This document shows, piece after piece, positions 16,505 through 24,725 of a stretch of DNA of 64,000 bases. Within the stretch, counting starts at the first letter, position 1; each line of letters begins with the position of its first letter. The stretch is from an uncultured Clostridia bacterium. GTDB taxonomy: Bacteria; Bacillota; Clostridia; Christensenellales; Borkfalkiaceae. Below the pieces are notes generated by a model. That model was not told where the DNA came from. It searched no databases and saw only the letters and a program-made list of their open reading frames with translations. The position numbers were made by a program, and so were the translations under genes. The stretch covers positions 124,001-188,000 of the forward strand of contig CALVIN010000003.1 in assembly GCA_944330115.1 (NCBI GenBank), written 5' to 3'.

Positions 16505-17887
16505 CTATTTTACCTTGGAAAGCACTACCAGCGTCTCGACGTGTTTGGTTTGGGGGAACATGTCGTAGGGCTGGATGTAGTCTATTTTATAGGCGCTTGT
16601 TGCGGCATAGTTTGGGGTCTTTTTCAAAACGCCGCCCTCCTCTTTGAGCGAACCTAAAAGTATGCCGAGGTCGCGCGCGAACGTGGCGGGGTTGCAAGAA
16701 ACGAGTATGAGCTTATCGGCGCCGCACTCCTTTATGGCCTCCACCACCGAGCGCTCCATGCCCTTGCGCGGGGGATCGCACACGACGACGCGCCCGCTGC
16801 CCGAAGTCTTGGCAAAGACGGCGGAGAGCTCGTCCTCCACCCTGCCGCAGATGTTGAACATGCTGCCCGAAAGGCCGTTGAGCTCTTTGAGTTCGTCGGC
16901 GCATATGCTGGCCTCTTTTACAATTTCAATGCCGTAGGCGGCGCCGCATTTTTTGGCGAGCATGGCGGTGAGCATGCCGCCGCCGCTGTACAGATCTATC
17001 GCGACGGAATGGCCCGAGGCCTCGGCCACGATGCGCTCATACAGCTCGGTGCGCACGCCGTCGTTGACCTGCAGAAAGGTATTTGCGCCCGCGCGGAACT
17101 TTATGCCCATATCCTCCGCCTCGAAAAAGCCGGGGCCGTAGGCGGTGTGCCACTCCTCGCCGAAGATTGCGTTGCCCTGCGACCTGTTTATATTTAAAAG
17201 GAGCGTCACCTCGCCGAGCGCCGCCGCAAGCATTTTGGCAAGCGGGGCGCAGTTGACTTTTTTTGCGGCGACGAGCACCACTATGAACCTGCCGCCCACC
17301 TCGCGCACGGCAAGGCGGCGGATATCGCCGCGGCGGGCGGCCTCATCATACCCCGTGAGGCCGTTGGACGCCATATATGCCTTAACTATTTGTATTATTT
17401 TGGCGCACCACTCCGACTGAATGGGGCAGTCCTCGGCCGCCACTATGCGGTGACTGCGGGGCGCATAGAAGCCGACTTCGCCCGCAGCTCCCACGGGCAG
17501 CACGAGCTTGTTGCGGTAGCGGTAGGTATGCGCGCTGGCAACCGCGGGGCGCACATCCGCCTCTATGCCGGCTATCTTTTTGAGCGTGTTTTTTACAAGC
17601 TGCGTTTTGAAGCTGAGCTGCGCGCCATACTGCATATGCTGCAGCTGGCAGCCGCCGCACTTTGTGAACAGCGGGCAGGCGGGCTGCGCCCTGAGCGGCG
17701 AGGGGACAAGCAGGCGCTCACACTTGCCGTAGGCGACGGAGCCCTTTACCGAGAGTATCTTTACCTCGGCGCGCTCGCCCTCTATGCAGAAGGGCACGAA
17801 CACGGGCGAACCCTCGCACACAAACACGGCCTCGCCCTCGCTGCCGTAGCCGGATGCAGTTGAAATTATGACGTCGTTCTTTTTCAT
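16505..17887 (-). CDS. rlmD: 23S rRNA (uracil-5-)-methyltransferase, RlmD/RumA family
   Basis: 460 aa, the usual length. The enzyme transfers methyl from SAM to C5 of a uridine in 23S rRNA. There is an N-terminal TRAM-like barrel (to about residue 60), then the iron-sulfur cysteines CPLFTKCGGCQL, then the SAM fold with DLYSGGGMLTAMLA, the VVCDPPRKGM loop, and the catalytic Cys in ILVSCNPATFARDL. GGGAG lies 4 bases before the start. The family has several subtypes (RlmC, RlmD, RlmCD, TrmFO-unrelated TrmA), and the target base cannot be fixed from sequence alone. It stands alone. Confidence 0.92.
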   Translation of the reverse strand: MKKNDVIISTASGYGSEGEAVFVCEGSPVFVPFCIEGERAEVKILSVKGSVAYGKCERLLVPSPLRAQPACPLFTKCGGCQLQHMQYGAQLSFKTQLVKNTLKKIAGIEADVRPAVASAHTYRYRNKLVLPVGAAGEVGFYAPRSHRIVAAEDCPIQSEWCAKIIQIVKAYMASNGLTGYDEAARRGDIRRLAVREVGGRFIVVLVAAKKVNCAPLAKMLAAALGEVTLLLNINRSQGNAIFGEEWHTAYGPGFFEAEDMGIKFRAGANTFLQVNDGVRTELYERIVAEASGHSVAIDLYSGGGMLTAMLAKKCGAAYGIEIVKEASICADELKELNGLSGSMFNICGRVEDELSAVFAKTSGSGRVVVCDPPRKGMERSVVEAIKECGADKLILVSCNPATFARDLGILLGSLKEEGGVLKKTPNYAATSAYKIDYIQPYDMFPQTKHVETLVVLSKVK

Positions 17888-17927
17888 AAAACTCCCGAAA
17901 AATAATGTAAAATTGCAATAGTTAAGG

Positions 17928-18085
17928 CATATTGCCGCGCGTTTTTAAAATTGCCGCAAGATCGCCGCCGCGCAAAACACGAAATAGTTGGGGCATATCC
18001 TTGCGTCAATTATATAAAATGCAATATCTGCGGCATAGTATGGCATTAACGCCGCAAATGGCGTTAGTTGGGGCATATTGCCGCA
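17928..18085 (+). repeat. Short GGGGCATAT repeats
   Basis: AGTTGGGGCATAT-like units start at about 17928 (as AGTTAAGGCATAT), 17984 and 18062, some continuing TGCCGC. Related words recur near 60.93 kb and inside the 34-bp palindrome at 62.15 kb. Their meaning is unknown. Confidence 0.55.
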
Positions 18086-18132
18086 CCAATTTAAAATTTC
18101 GACGCTTTTGCAGCCTTTTTTATTTATTTTAA

Positions 18133-18160
18133 GCCGCGCCCGCAAAGTTGCGGGCGCGGC
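18133..18160 (-). terminator. Hairpin ending the trpS operon
   Basis: GCCGCGCCCGCAA-AG-TTGCGGGCGCGGC, 21 bp beyond the last gene of the operon on the minus strand, followed by an A/T-rich tract without a pure T-run. Confidence 0.6.
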
Positions 18161-18180
18161 CTTACATACAAAAAACAAAA

Positions 18181-18972
18181 CTATTTTTTTATACGATACA
18201 CAAGCATGTTTATCCAGATCTGCACCTTGAACATGACGTAGTCGTACAGCCACAGAAAGAGCGAGCCGGCGACGAGAATTATTATCCACACATAGGGATC
18301 GATCGCCTGCCAGAAGGTGCTTTCGGTAAATCCCAAAAAGCCGCCGAGCGCGTAATACATTACAAAGAGCATGGCGTCGAACCAGATCATCTTTACGACG
18401 AGCGCCAGCCACCTGTTCACGCGGTAGCGCAGCTGAAAGGAGTTGGCGAGCGGGTGCAGGCCGAAGAACATTATGAAGGGTATAAACAGCCACCACGCGC
18501 CCACGAGCCCGCCGACGAGCGCCGCAAGCAGCACTGTGGCGAGGTATGCGAGCACGTCTATGCCGTAGAACTGTTTTGAGAGGGGTATCATGAGCGCGAC
18601 CTGCGCGATGATGTACGCCGTGCCGATGAGCACGTTGACGTAATAGCCCATGATGAGCGCCGCCACGGCTATCGCGCAAGAGACGCCCGCGAGCGCCACC
18701 TGAAAGGAGCGCGAATATCTGTGTTTGTTTGCGTTTGGCTCGGGGCGCTGCCACAGCCTGAAGCCGCCCCTCTTTTTATTTGCGTCTGCTTCGCCATTTT
18801 GGCCGTTATTTTGGGCATATTGCCCGTCGTTTTGGCCGTTGTTTGGGGCATACTCCCCGCCCTTTTGGCCGCTCTGCGCGTTTTGCGCAAAGTCCTTTTC
18901 CTCTTCTTCGGGCTGCGTATTTTTGCCCGCGGGCTCGTTTTGCCCGCCGTTTTGCTCTCTGTTATCTTTCAT
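18181..18972 (-). CDS. Membrane protein with Asn/Gln-rich N-terminus
   Basis: The first ~85 of 263 residues are hydrophilic and repetitive, rich in Asn, Gln, Gly and Glu (repeats of N-G-Q-N), and end in RGGFRLWQRPEPNANKHRY. Five or six membrane helices follow, with a conserved-looking WWLFIPFIMFFGLHPLANSF segment. I recognise no family. It is the last gene of the trpS-led operon, about 90 bp after the J-like gene. The tail is likely cytoplasmic and disordered and could bind the preceding gene products, but that is only an inference. Confidence 0.7.
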   Translation of the reverse strand: MKDNREQNGGQNEPAGKNTQPEEEEKDFAQNAQSGQKGGEYAPNNGQNDGQYAQNNGQNGEADANKKRGGFRLWQRPEPNANKHRYSRSFQVALAGVSCAIAVAALIMGYYVNVLIGTAYIIAQVALMIPLSKQFYGIDVLAYLATVLLAALVGGLVGAWWLFIPFIMFFGLHPLANSFQLRYRVNRWLALVVKMIWFDAMLFVMYYALGGFLGFTESTFWQAIDPYVWIIILVAGSLFLWLYDYVMFKVQIWINMLVYRIKK

Positions 18973-19060
18973 AACTGCACCTTTCGGCCGCGGCCGCAGA
19001 TAATTACCGCGTCACGCCGCGCACGTTGCGCGGCCGGATATTACAAGATATGCCGCGATA

Positions 19061-19684
19061 TCAGCGGCAGCAGTTGCACAGCATGTTTATGCACATGTTG
19101 AGCGCGCAGCACTGTATGCACCACGAGCAGAAATTGCCGCCCATCTGCTCGTCGCCCGAGGGCTGCATGGTCTGCCCCTCATACACGCCCTGGTTGTTCT
19201 GCTGGGGGTTCTGCGCCTGCTGAGTGCCCGCCTTTAACCTGTCGCTCAGCTTGCGGTATGCGTCCTTATATTTTTTGTTGTCAGGTTCGAGCTGCATGGC
19301 TATTTCGAGCTGCTTTTTGCTCTCGTTCATCCAGCTCTTTTTATAGAACACCACGCTCTGCAGATAGTGCCAGCGGCCGCTGCGCTCGTTGAAGCCGTCG
19401 AGCACGCGCTGCGCCTCCTGGATATCGCCCGAGCGGATGAGTTCCTCCACCTTTTCGAAGGAGGAGCCGCCGTTTTTGGCGTTCTGGTCCTCGGAAAGTT
19501 CGCTCATTATCTCGGCATAGGCGGCGTCGAGCTTGGTGAGCATGCGCGCGGCCTCGTTGCCCTCTTCGCCGTCTTTGAAGCGGTCTTCGAGGTATTTTGC
19601 GCGCAGTTTTGTATAGGCGTCCTTTATCTCTTCTTCGGTGGCGCCTTCGGTAAGGCCCAAAAGTTCAAGGTCAGACTTCTTCAT
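19061..19684 (-). CDS. J-domain-like protein with Cys-rich tail, HPD motif missing
   Basis: 207 aa. Residues 1-65 (LELLGLTEGATEEEIKDAYT) read like a DnaJ domain, but the His-Pro-Asp needed to stimulate DnaK is replaced by LED. The middle (IRSGDIQEAQRVLDGFNERS) is TPR-like helical. The last ~30 residues are Gly/Gln-rich and then very Cys-rich (about eight Cys in the last 22, ending MLCNCCR), suggesting metal binding or a lipidated/oxidised tail. The start overlaps the upstream DUF5685 gene by 14 bp, so the two are coupled and may share a function. Confidence 0.78.
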   Translation of the reverse strand: MKKSDLELLGLTEGATEEEIKDAYTKLRAKYLEDRFKDGEEGNEAARMLTKLDAAYAEIMSELSEDQNAKNGGSSFEKVEELIRSGDIQEAQRVLDGFNERSGRWHYLQSVVFYKKSWMNESKKQLEIAMQLEPDNKKYKDAYRKLSDRLKAGTQQAQNPQQNNQGVYEGQTMQPSGDEQMGGNFCSWCIQCCALNMCINMLCNCCR

Positions 19685-20549
19685 TTTTTTTCTGTTTTCT
19701 CCCGCTGGGACCGCAGCCGTACATAAGCGCGCGCGTCTTTATGGGTATGCCGCGCAAAATTATGTTGTCGGTGAGGTCGTGATTGAATTTAAATTTAATT
19801 TGCGCAAGGCAGGTGCGCATATCGGCAAATAAGCTGTCGAAGATAAACACAAGTTCGCCCTCGCCTTTTTTTACCGCCTCTTGCAAAGTTTTTTGACCGT
19901 AGTTTAAATATAGTACGTTGTATCTGCCCTTCTTCACGTCCTTGTTATAGTCGTCGAGGGCGTCGGCAAGGTATATCCACTTGCCTATGGCATACATGAG
20001 TTTTGAGGTGTGTTCGGTGGCCTTGTTTCCGAGGACGTACTCCGAAAGTTCGCGCATCATCTGCGCCGTCGGTTCGCACGCCATGTCTATGCTCGAACAG
20101 CCCGCTTTTTCAAGTTCCGCCTGGGCGTCGGTCTGCCGCTTTATGATGTCTGTCATCTGCGGGTGCGCCTTTAAAACGCGCTTATAGCCCTTTTTATACA
20201 AAAATCTGAGCACCCCGCGCGCCTCTTTGTCGCGCCTGTCGTCATCGAACTTGAAGTAGGCGAGCGCGGTATTTGCGCAGGCGAGCATGCGCGTCACCTC
20301 GTCGGCGTCGGCCATCGGGCGGCGGCGGAGCGGGTGAACGGGGCAGCGGCGCCTTACTATTTTTACGTCCTCGCCCAGAATATTGTGCACGAGCGCCGAC
20401 ATGAACGCCATGTCGTAGGTGAGCGCCGTGCGCGCCGTTTGCCCGCACTCCTTTGATATCGCCCTGCACACGCCGCAATAGAGCGCCTTGTAGAGCGTTT
20501 CGTCCTTTATGAAGAGGTAGGGCCTGTCGGGATTGATATAGCCGAACAT
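19671..20549 (-). CDS. DUF5685 family protein
   Basis: The 292-aa product fits DUF5685, a Firmicutes family of unknown function. The typical N-terminus MFGYINPDRPYLFIKDETLY is followed by KALYCGVCRAI, with Cys pairs that could bind metal, and by helical segments. AAAGGAGGC precedes the start. It lies 9 bp after trpS and overlaps the J-like gene at its end. Clostridia often pair DUF5685 with a DnaJ-like gene, as here, so a joint protein-folding or assembly task is a reasonable but untested idea. Confidence 0.85.
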   Translation of the reverse strand: MFGYINPDRPYLFIKDETLYKALYCGVCRAISKECGQTARTALTYDMAFMSALVHNILGEDVKIVRRRCPVHPLRRRPMADADEVTRMLACANTALAYFKFDDDRRDKEARGVLRFLYKKGYKRVLKAHPQMTDIIKRQTDAQAELEKAGCSSIDMACEPTAQMMRELSEYVLGNKATEHTSKLMYAIGKWIYLADALDDYNKDVKKGRYNVLYLNYGQKTLQEAVKKGEGELVFIFDSLFADMRTCLAQIKFKFNHDLTDNIILRGIPIKTRALMYGCGPSGRKQKKNEEV

Positions 20550-20558
20550 ATGCCTCCT

Positions 20559-21578
20559 TTAAAGCTGATAGAAACCTATTTTGCGGTATACCTTTGAGAG
20601 CGTGGACGACGCCACCTTATAGGCGCGCTCGGCGCCCGCCTTTAATACGGAATTGAGATATTCCTTATCGGAAAGCAGCCTTGCCTGCTCGCTCTGCACG
20701 GGCGCGAGCTTATCAGCCACCGCCTCGCCGACGGCAAGTTTGAAGTCGCCGTAGCCGCGGCCGGCAAATTCGCGCTCGGCCTCCTCTATGCTCTTGCCTG
20801 AAAAGGCCGTGTATATGGAGAGCAGGTTGCTCACGCCCGGCTTGTTTTCGGGATCGTAGCGCACCTCGCTGTCGCTGTCGGTCACGGCGCGCTTGAATTT
20901 GCGTATTATCGTATCCCTGTCATCGTCCATGAAGATGGTGCCGTTGGCATTTTCCGCCGACTTGCTCATCTTTTTGGAGGGGTCGAGAAGGTCGCCTATC
21001 TTTGCGCCCACCTTGGGGTATACGCCCTCGGGCACGACGAACGTGGGGGAATATATGTTGTTGAAGCGGATGGCTATGTCGCGGCAGATCTCGAGATGCT
21101 GGCGCTGGTCGATGCCCACGGGCACGACGTCGGTCTTATATAAGAGTATGTCGGCCGCCATGAGCACGGGATAGTCCATGAGCCCCATATTTATATTATC
21201 GGCGTGTTTTGCGCTCTTATCCTTGAACTGCGTCATGCGCTCCATTTCGCCGACGTAGGTAAAGGTGTTGAGCACCCACGCGAGCTCGGCATGGCAGGGC
21301 ACGTGCGACTGCACATACAGCGTACAGCGGTTTGGATCGAGCCCGCACGCCATATACAGCGCGAGCAGAGAGAGCGTCTTTTGCCTGAGCTGGGCGGGCA
21401 CCTGGCGCACGGTTATTGCGTGCATGTTTGCTATCGCAAAAAAGCAGGTGTATTCGTCCTGCATGGCCACCATGTTCTTTATCGCGCCTATATAGTTGCC
21501 TATCGTGAGCGCGTTCGTCGGCTGCACCGCCGAGTAGAGTACCTTTTTATTTACCTTTTGCTGTTCAACTTCTTCCAT
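20559..21578 (-). CDS. trpS: Tryptophan-tRNA ligase
   Basis: 339 aa, normal for bacterial TrpRS. It charges tRNA(Trp) in the cytoplasm. The class I signature is the TIGN form of HIGH (PTNALTIGNYIGAIKNM), and the second signature is KKMSKS followed by AEN. The first ~10 residues (MEEVEQQKVN) are an extension before the core. It leads an operon with DUF5685, the J-like protein and the membrane protein. No T-box is evident in the short upstream region, although Clostridia often regulate trpS that way. Confidence 0.96.
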   Translation of the reverse strand: MEEVEQQKVNKKVLYSAVQPTNALTIGNYIGAIKNMVAMQDEYTCFFAIANMHAITVRQVPAQLRQKTLSLLALYMACGLDPNRCTLYVQSHVPCHAELAWVLNTFTYVGEMERMTQFKDKSAKHADNINMGLMDYPVLMAADILLYKTDVVPVGIDQRQHLEICRDIAIRFNNIYSPTFVVPEGVYPKVGAKIGDLLDPSKKMSKSAENANGTIFMDDDRDTIIRKFKRAVTDSDSEVRYDPENKPGVSNLLSIYTAFSGKSIEEAEREFAGRGYGDFKLAVGEAVADKLAPVQSEQARLLSDKEYLNSVLKAGAERAYKVASSTLSKVYRKIGFYQL

Positions 21579-21956
21579 GATTCTTACTCTTTAAAATTTA
21601 CAGTTATCTGTTTGAAATTATTTGCAGTTATAAAAATATTTACACTTATAGAAATATTTTAGCATAACGCTGTGCAAATTGCAAGGTAAATGGCGGCAAC
21701 TTTTGGCGCAATCACCAAAGTAAACTGAAATTTACACCGTCCTTTCACCGTGCGGCTATGGCGCGCCGGCGGCCTTATACGGCAAAATGCCGCGCATTTT
21801 GCCGCCGTATTTTGTAATTGCCCCGCACATATGCCGCAACGAACGGGTTTTTGCGGCGCTGCGCCGCCGTACTGCAACAAGCGCCGCCATAAACGCCCGC
21901 CCGCCGCAAAAAATTGCGGGGCGCACCGAAAGGCGCGCCCCGCGTATTGCAAAATA
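21579..21956. other. Gap between thrC and trpS
   Basis: No gene seen. It holds the thrC terminator at its right end and presumably the trpS promoter, which I could not pick out with confidence. Confidence 0.5.
21916..21943 (-). terminator. Terminator of thrC
   Basis: GCGGGGCGC and its complement, with GAAA/TTTC loop, 14 bp past the thrC stop on the minus strand and followed by AATTTTTT. Confidence 0.85.
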
Positions 21957-23441
21957 TTACTTTTTATCGATAAATTCAAGCACCTCGGCAAAGAGTTCGC
22001 CGCGCTTTGCCGTTTTAGAGAAGCGCACGGGCTTATCTTTGAGCTTTGCAAGGCTCTTGGGCACGGCCATGGCCGTGGCGGCGTGCAGGCGCTTTATGCC
22101 CTTGAAGCTGTCCTTTACATCGTTGCCCGTTACGGCATACAGCACGTCCTGCGGGAACTTGTAGGGGTTGGCGGTGGATACCACCACCATCTTTGTGACG
22201 TCCTTCTTGTTCTTGTCGAACCAGTCGAGCGCCACCTTCATTGCGCAGCCGGTGTGCGTGTCCATTGTGTAGCCCGTTTCGCAGAACAGGTCGTATATAG
22301 TTTCTACCACCTCGTCCTCGTTGGCGAAGCCGCCGTCGAAAGTTTCGGCTATCTTGGCCTTCTCTGCGGCGGTTATGGTGTATTCGCCCTTGTTTTTGAG
22401 CTGAGCCATGAGCTCGGCGGTGCGCTTCTGGTCGCGGCCGCATATCTCAAACAGAAGGCGCTCCAAATTGGAGGATATGAGTATATCCATCGAGGGAGAG
22501 GTCGTCTTGTAGAAGTTGCGGTGGGTATCGTACTTGCCGCTTGCAAAGAAGTCGGTGAGTATGTTGTTCATGTTGGACGCGCAGTGCAGGCGCCTTATGG
22601 GGAGCCCCATGCGCTTTGCGTAGTAGGCGGCGAGTATGTTGCCGAAGTTGCCCGTGGGGACGGAGAAATCTATCTCCTCGCCCATCTCTATCTGGCCGCC
22701 GCTGACGAGGTCGAGATAGGAGGAAAAGTAATAGGCTATCTGCGGCGCAAGCCTGCCGAAGTTTATGGAGTTTGCCGAGGAGAGTATTACGTTTTTATCC
22801 TTTAATACCTTGGCATACTCCTTGTTGGAGAATATCTCTTTTACCGCCGTCTGGCAGTCGTCGAAGTTGCCCTTTACGGCCACGACGTTTACGTTGGAGC
22901 CCTCCTGCGTGCACATCTGCAGCTTCTGCATCTTCGAAACGCCGTCGTCGGGGTAGAATACCATTATCTTTATGCCCTCGGCGTCTTTAAAGCCCTCGAG
23001 CGCCGCCTTGCCGGTATCGCCCGAAGTTGCCACGAGGATGAGTATATCCTCCTTTATGCCGCAGATATCGCAGCCCTTGCGGAGAAGATAGGGCAGCACG
23101 GTGAGCGCCATATCCTTGAAGGCGCAGGTGGGGCCGTGCCACAGCTCGAGAATGAATATGCCGTCGTCTATCTTCACAAGCGGCGCGGGGTCGCCGTCGA
23201 ACTTGGAATATGCCGCCTCGAGTGCGGCTAAAAGCCCGTCTTTGTCGTAATCGTCGAGGTATTTATAAAGTACCTTGGCAGCCCTCTCGGGATAGCTCAT
23301 GGGGAGCATCTCCTCGAGCTCCCCGCGCGTTACGGGGGGGAACGTTTCGGGGACGAACAGTCCCCCGTCGGATGCCAGCCCCTCTACTATTGCCCTTGCG
23401 CCCGTCACCTTTTCGCCGCCGCGCGTGCTGATAAAATTCAT
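21957..23441 (-). CDS. thrC: Threonine synthase
   Basis: 494 aa, the long bacterial form. It converts O-phosphohomoserine to threonine with PLP. The PLP lysine sits in ELWHGPTCAFKDMALTVLPY, and the cofactor phosphate loop is VATSGDTGKAA. The N-terminus (MNFISTRGGEKVTGARAIVE) is typical. It is monocistronic: no other thr gene lies nearby, and a terminator separates it from the gene before it. Confidence 0.97.
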   Translation of the reverse strand: MNFISTRGGEKVTGARAIVEGLASDGGLFVPETFPPVTRGELEEMLPMSYPERAAKVLYKYLDDYDKDGLLAALEAAYSKFDGDPAPLVKIDDGIFILELWHGPTCAFKDMALTVLPYLLRKGCDICGIKEDILILVATSGDTGKAALEGFKDAEGIKIMVFYPDDGVSKMQKLQMCTQEGSNVNVVAVKGNFDDCQTAVKEIFSNKEYAKVLKDKNVILSSANSINFGRLAPQIAYYFSSYLDLVSGGQIEMGEEIDFSVPTGNFGNILAAYYAKRMGLPIRRLHCASNMNNILTDFFASGKYDTHRNFYKTTSPSMDILISSNLERLLFEICGRDQKRTAELMAQLKNKGEYTITAAEKAKIAETFDGGFANEDEVVETIYDLFCETGYTMDTHTGCAMKVALDWFDKNKKDVTKMVVVSTANPYKFPQDVLYAVTGNDVKDSFKGIKRLHAATAMAVPKSLAKLKDKPVRFSKTAKRGELFAEVLEFIDKK

Positions 23442-23480
23442 TTTATTCTCCTGATATATGATATACCGTGTAAAGTAAAA

Positions 23481-23507
23481 GGGAGAGCGCGTTAAAATTG
23501 CGCTCCC
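23481..23507 (-). terminator. Terminator of the P-loop gene
   Basis: GGGAGAGCGC against GCGCTCCC with a one-base bulge, followed on the minus strand by TTTTACTTT. It separates the P-loop gene from thrC and could also end plus-strand transcripts (TCGTTTT on that side). Confidence 0.7.
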
Positions 23508-23529
23508 CTCGTTTTAAGGTCTACGTTTT

Positions 23530-23937
23530 TTAAGCGTACTTTGCAATAAATTCGGGCAGGCTCTCGGTAGGGCAGCTGCACGTGATGGTTATCACGATGT
23601 TGTTGTCGTTAGAGAGTTTGTCGAGCATGTAGAATATGCCCGCAAGGTCCTTAAGCTCCTTGCCCGCAATGCGCGCAATGCCGTCTATGTAGATGTATTC
23701 GTAGTCGTGATTGCCGGCGGCGATGCCCTTTACAAAGCCGCAGAGCGCGTCTTCGCCTGCAATGTTGTAATCTGTTACGTCTATAAAGCGCACAGCGCGG
23801 TTAAGGTCGTACATATACCTCTTGGTATCGGTTATGAACGCAAGTACGCCCTTTGCCGAAGCCGCGTCGCTGTTTGCGGCGTCGATGAGTTTTTTAGTCT
23901 TGCCCGTGCCTTTGGCGCCCGTTATGATTTTTATCAT
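23530..23937 (-). CDS. Small P-loop NTPase of unknown role
   Basis: 135 aa. A Walker A motif at residues 7-14 (GAKGTGKT) starts the protein, and a hydrophobic Walker B-like strand (YEYIYIDGI) follows at about 82-90. Later, VITITCSCPTESLPEF looks like a sensor strand. It is too short for a full AAA or ABC module, and the C-terminal half gives no family. It resembles small uncharacterised Clostridia ATPases. It stands alone with its own terminator. Confidence 0.7.
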   Translation of the reverse strand: MIKIITGAKGTGKTKKLIDAANSDAASAKGVLAFITDTKRYMYDLNRAVRFIDVTDYNIAGEDALCGFVKGIAAGNHDYEYIYIDGIARIAGKELKDLAGIFYMLDKLSNDNNIVITITCSCPTESLPEFIAKYA

Positions 23938-24053
23938 TTATATCCTCCTATCACACCGTGTTCGATGTGTTTATTCTATTCTATCAGTAAAACGGAGGAA
24001 TTTCAAGACCTTTGCAAAAATTTATGCAAAAAAAATAAAAAGTTCACGAAGAA

Positions 24054-24355
24054 TTCACGAAATTCTTCGGCTGGTGACGCCGAACAATTTCCGTGATTTT
24101 GGGGGAGCCCTTCTCGCGCGGCGGGCGGTATAGTACCGCCGCGCTCGGTCACCGCTCGGGCTTGCGTTTGCCCTCGCTCATCTCACAATGCGCAAACAGC
24201 GCGTGTGTGCTGTTTGCAGAAGTGCATTGTTCGACCCCCTTGCCCCGATTTTAGGGGCTCTCATATTATATAATCGGGGCAATTCCCTCTTTGGTGAGCC
24301 TGCTGACCGCAGCAAATAGGGTCTTTCGGCGCAGGGAAACCCTGCTTGAAACGTG
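24054..24355 (-). repeat. Multi-hairpin dispersed element, copy A3, with nested insert
   Basis: On the minus strand the element has all hairpins except 2, where about 115 bp of a GTGT-type module has replaced the GGGGAGC / GCTCCCC stem. Hairpin 1 keeps the exact CCCCGATT pairing. A partial duplicate of the end (GTTCACGAA) precedes it. Confidence 0.85.
24140..24237 (+). repeat. GTGT-loop hairpin module, copy C4 (variant stem)
   Basis: The stem here is AACAGC / GCTGTT, unlike the CACAGCGG stem of the main form, yet still paired around a GTGT-containing loop. It sits inside element A3. Confidence 0.6.
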
Positions 24356-24400
24356 AGTTATTTTAGAATGACCCCTCTTTCGCCTTCGGCTTACCTCCCC

Positions 24401-24451
24401 TTCGAGGGGAGGTGGCACATATGAGCACCGCGAATATGTGACGGGTTTCAT
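24401..24451 (+). repeat. GAGCAYCGCGA-loop hairpin module, copy D1
   Basis: CATAT-GAGCACCGCGA-ATATG follows GGGAGGTGGCA and precedes TGACGGGTTTC. Copies near 37.7 and 61.06 kb have different stem sequences that still pair. Confidence 0.6.
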
Positions 24452-24548
24452 TGTCGTTCGCTTATATGAGCCTGTGAAACCCCACCCTACCCTCCCCTCA
24501 AAGGGGAGGTGCCGCCGTAGGCGGCGGAAGGGTTATTCATAATAACTC

Positions 24549-24723
24549 ACGTCGCAAGGCGGGTTTCCCGCCGCAGCAGGCCCCAATTTGCGCATACCTG
24601 CGCCTCAGCAGGGTGAATTCGCGCGACTATACGCTCCGTGGGCCCTTAAGGTCGCGCGAAGAGGGGCAGCGCCCCTCAAATTCACGGAAAATATCGCGCA
24701 CGGCCTGCGCGAGATTTTCGTGA
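24549..24723 (+). repeat. Multi-hairpin element, strongly diverged copy A4
   Basis: Every stem differs from A1 but still pairs: GGCGGG-TTT-CCCGCC; TTCGCGCGAC / GTCGCGCGAA; GAGGGGC-AGC-GCCCCTC; AAAATATCGCGC / GCGCGAGATTTT. It ends at the 3' end of the aminotransferase gene, where TGAGCTCA overlaps its stop region. Confidence 0.8.
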
Positions 24724-24725
24724 GC

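Larger units (their letters stand above)
23938..24725. other. Repeat-filled gap of about 790 bp
   Basis: No gene. It is packed with repeat units: element A3 (minus orientation) with another module inserted in it, a GGGGAGG palindrome at 24395-24415, a GAGCAYCGCGA-loop hairpin, a second GGGGAGG palindrome at 24489-24512, and variant element A4 ending at the aminotransferase stop codon. Confidence 0.8.

Noticed and set aside
17945-18754. 269-aa minus frame overlapping the Asn/Gln-rich membrane protein
   Set aside because: Arg/His/Ala-rich shadow of the real frame; no start signal.
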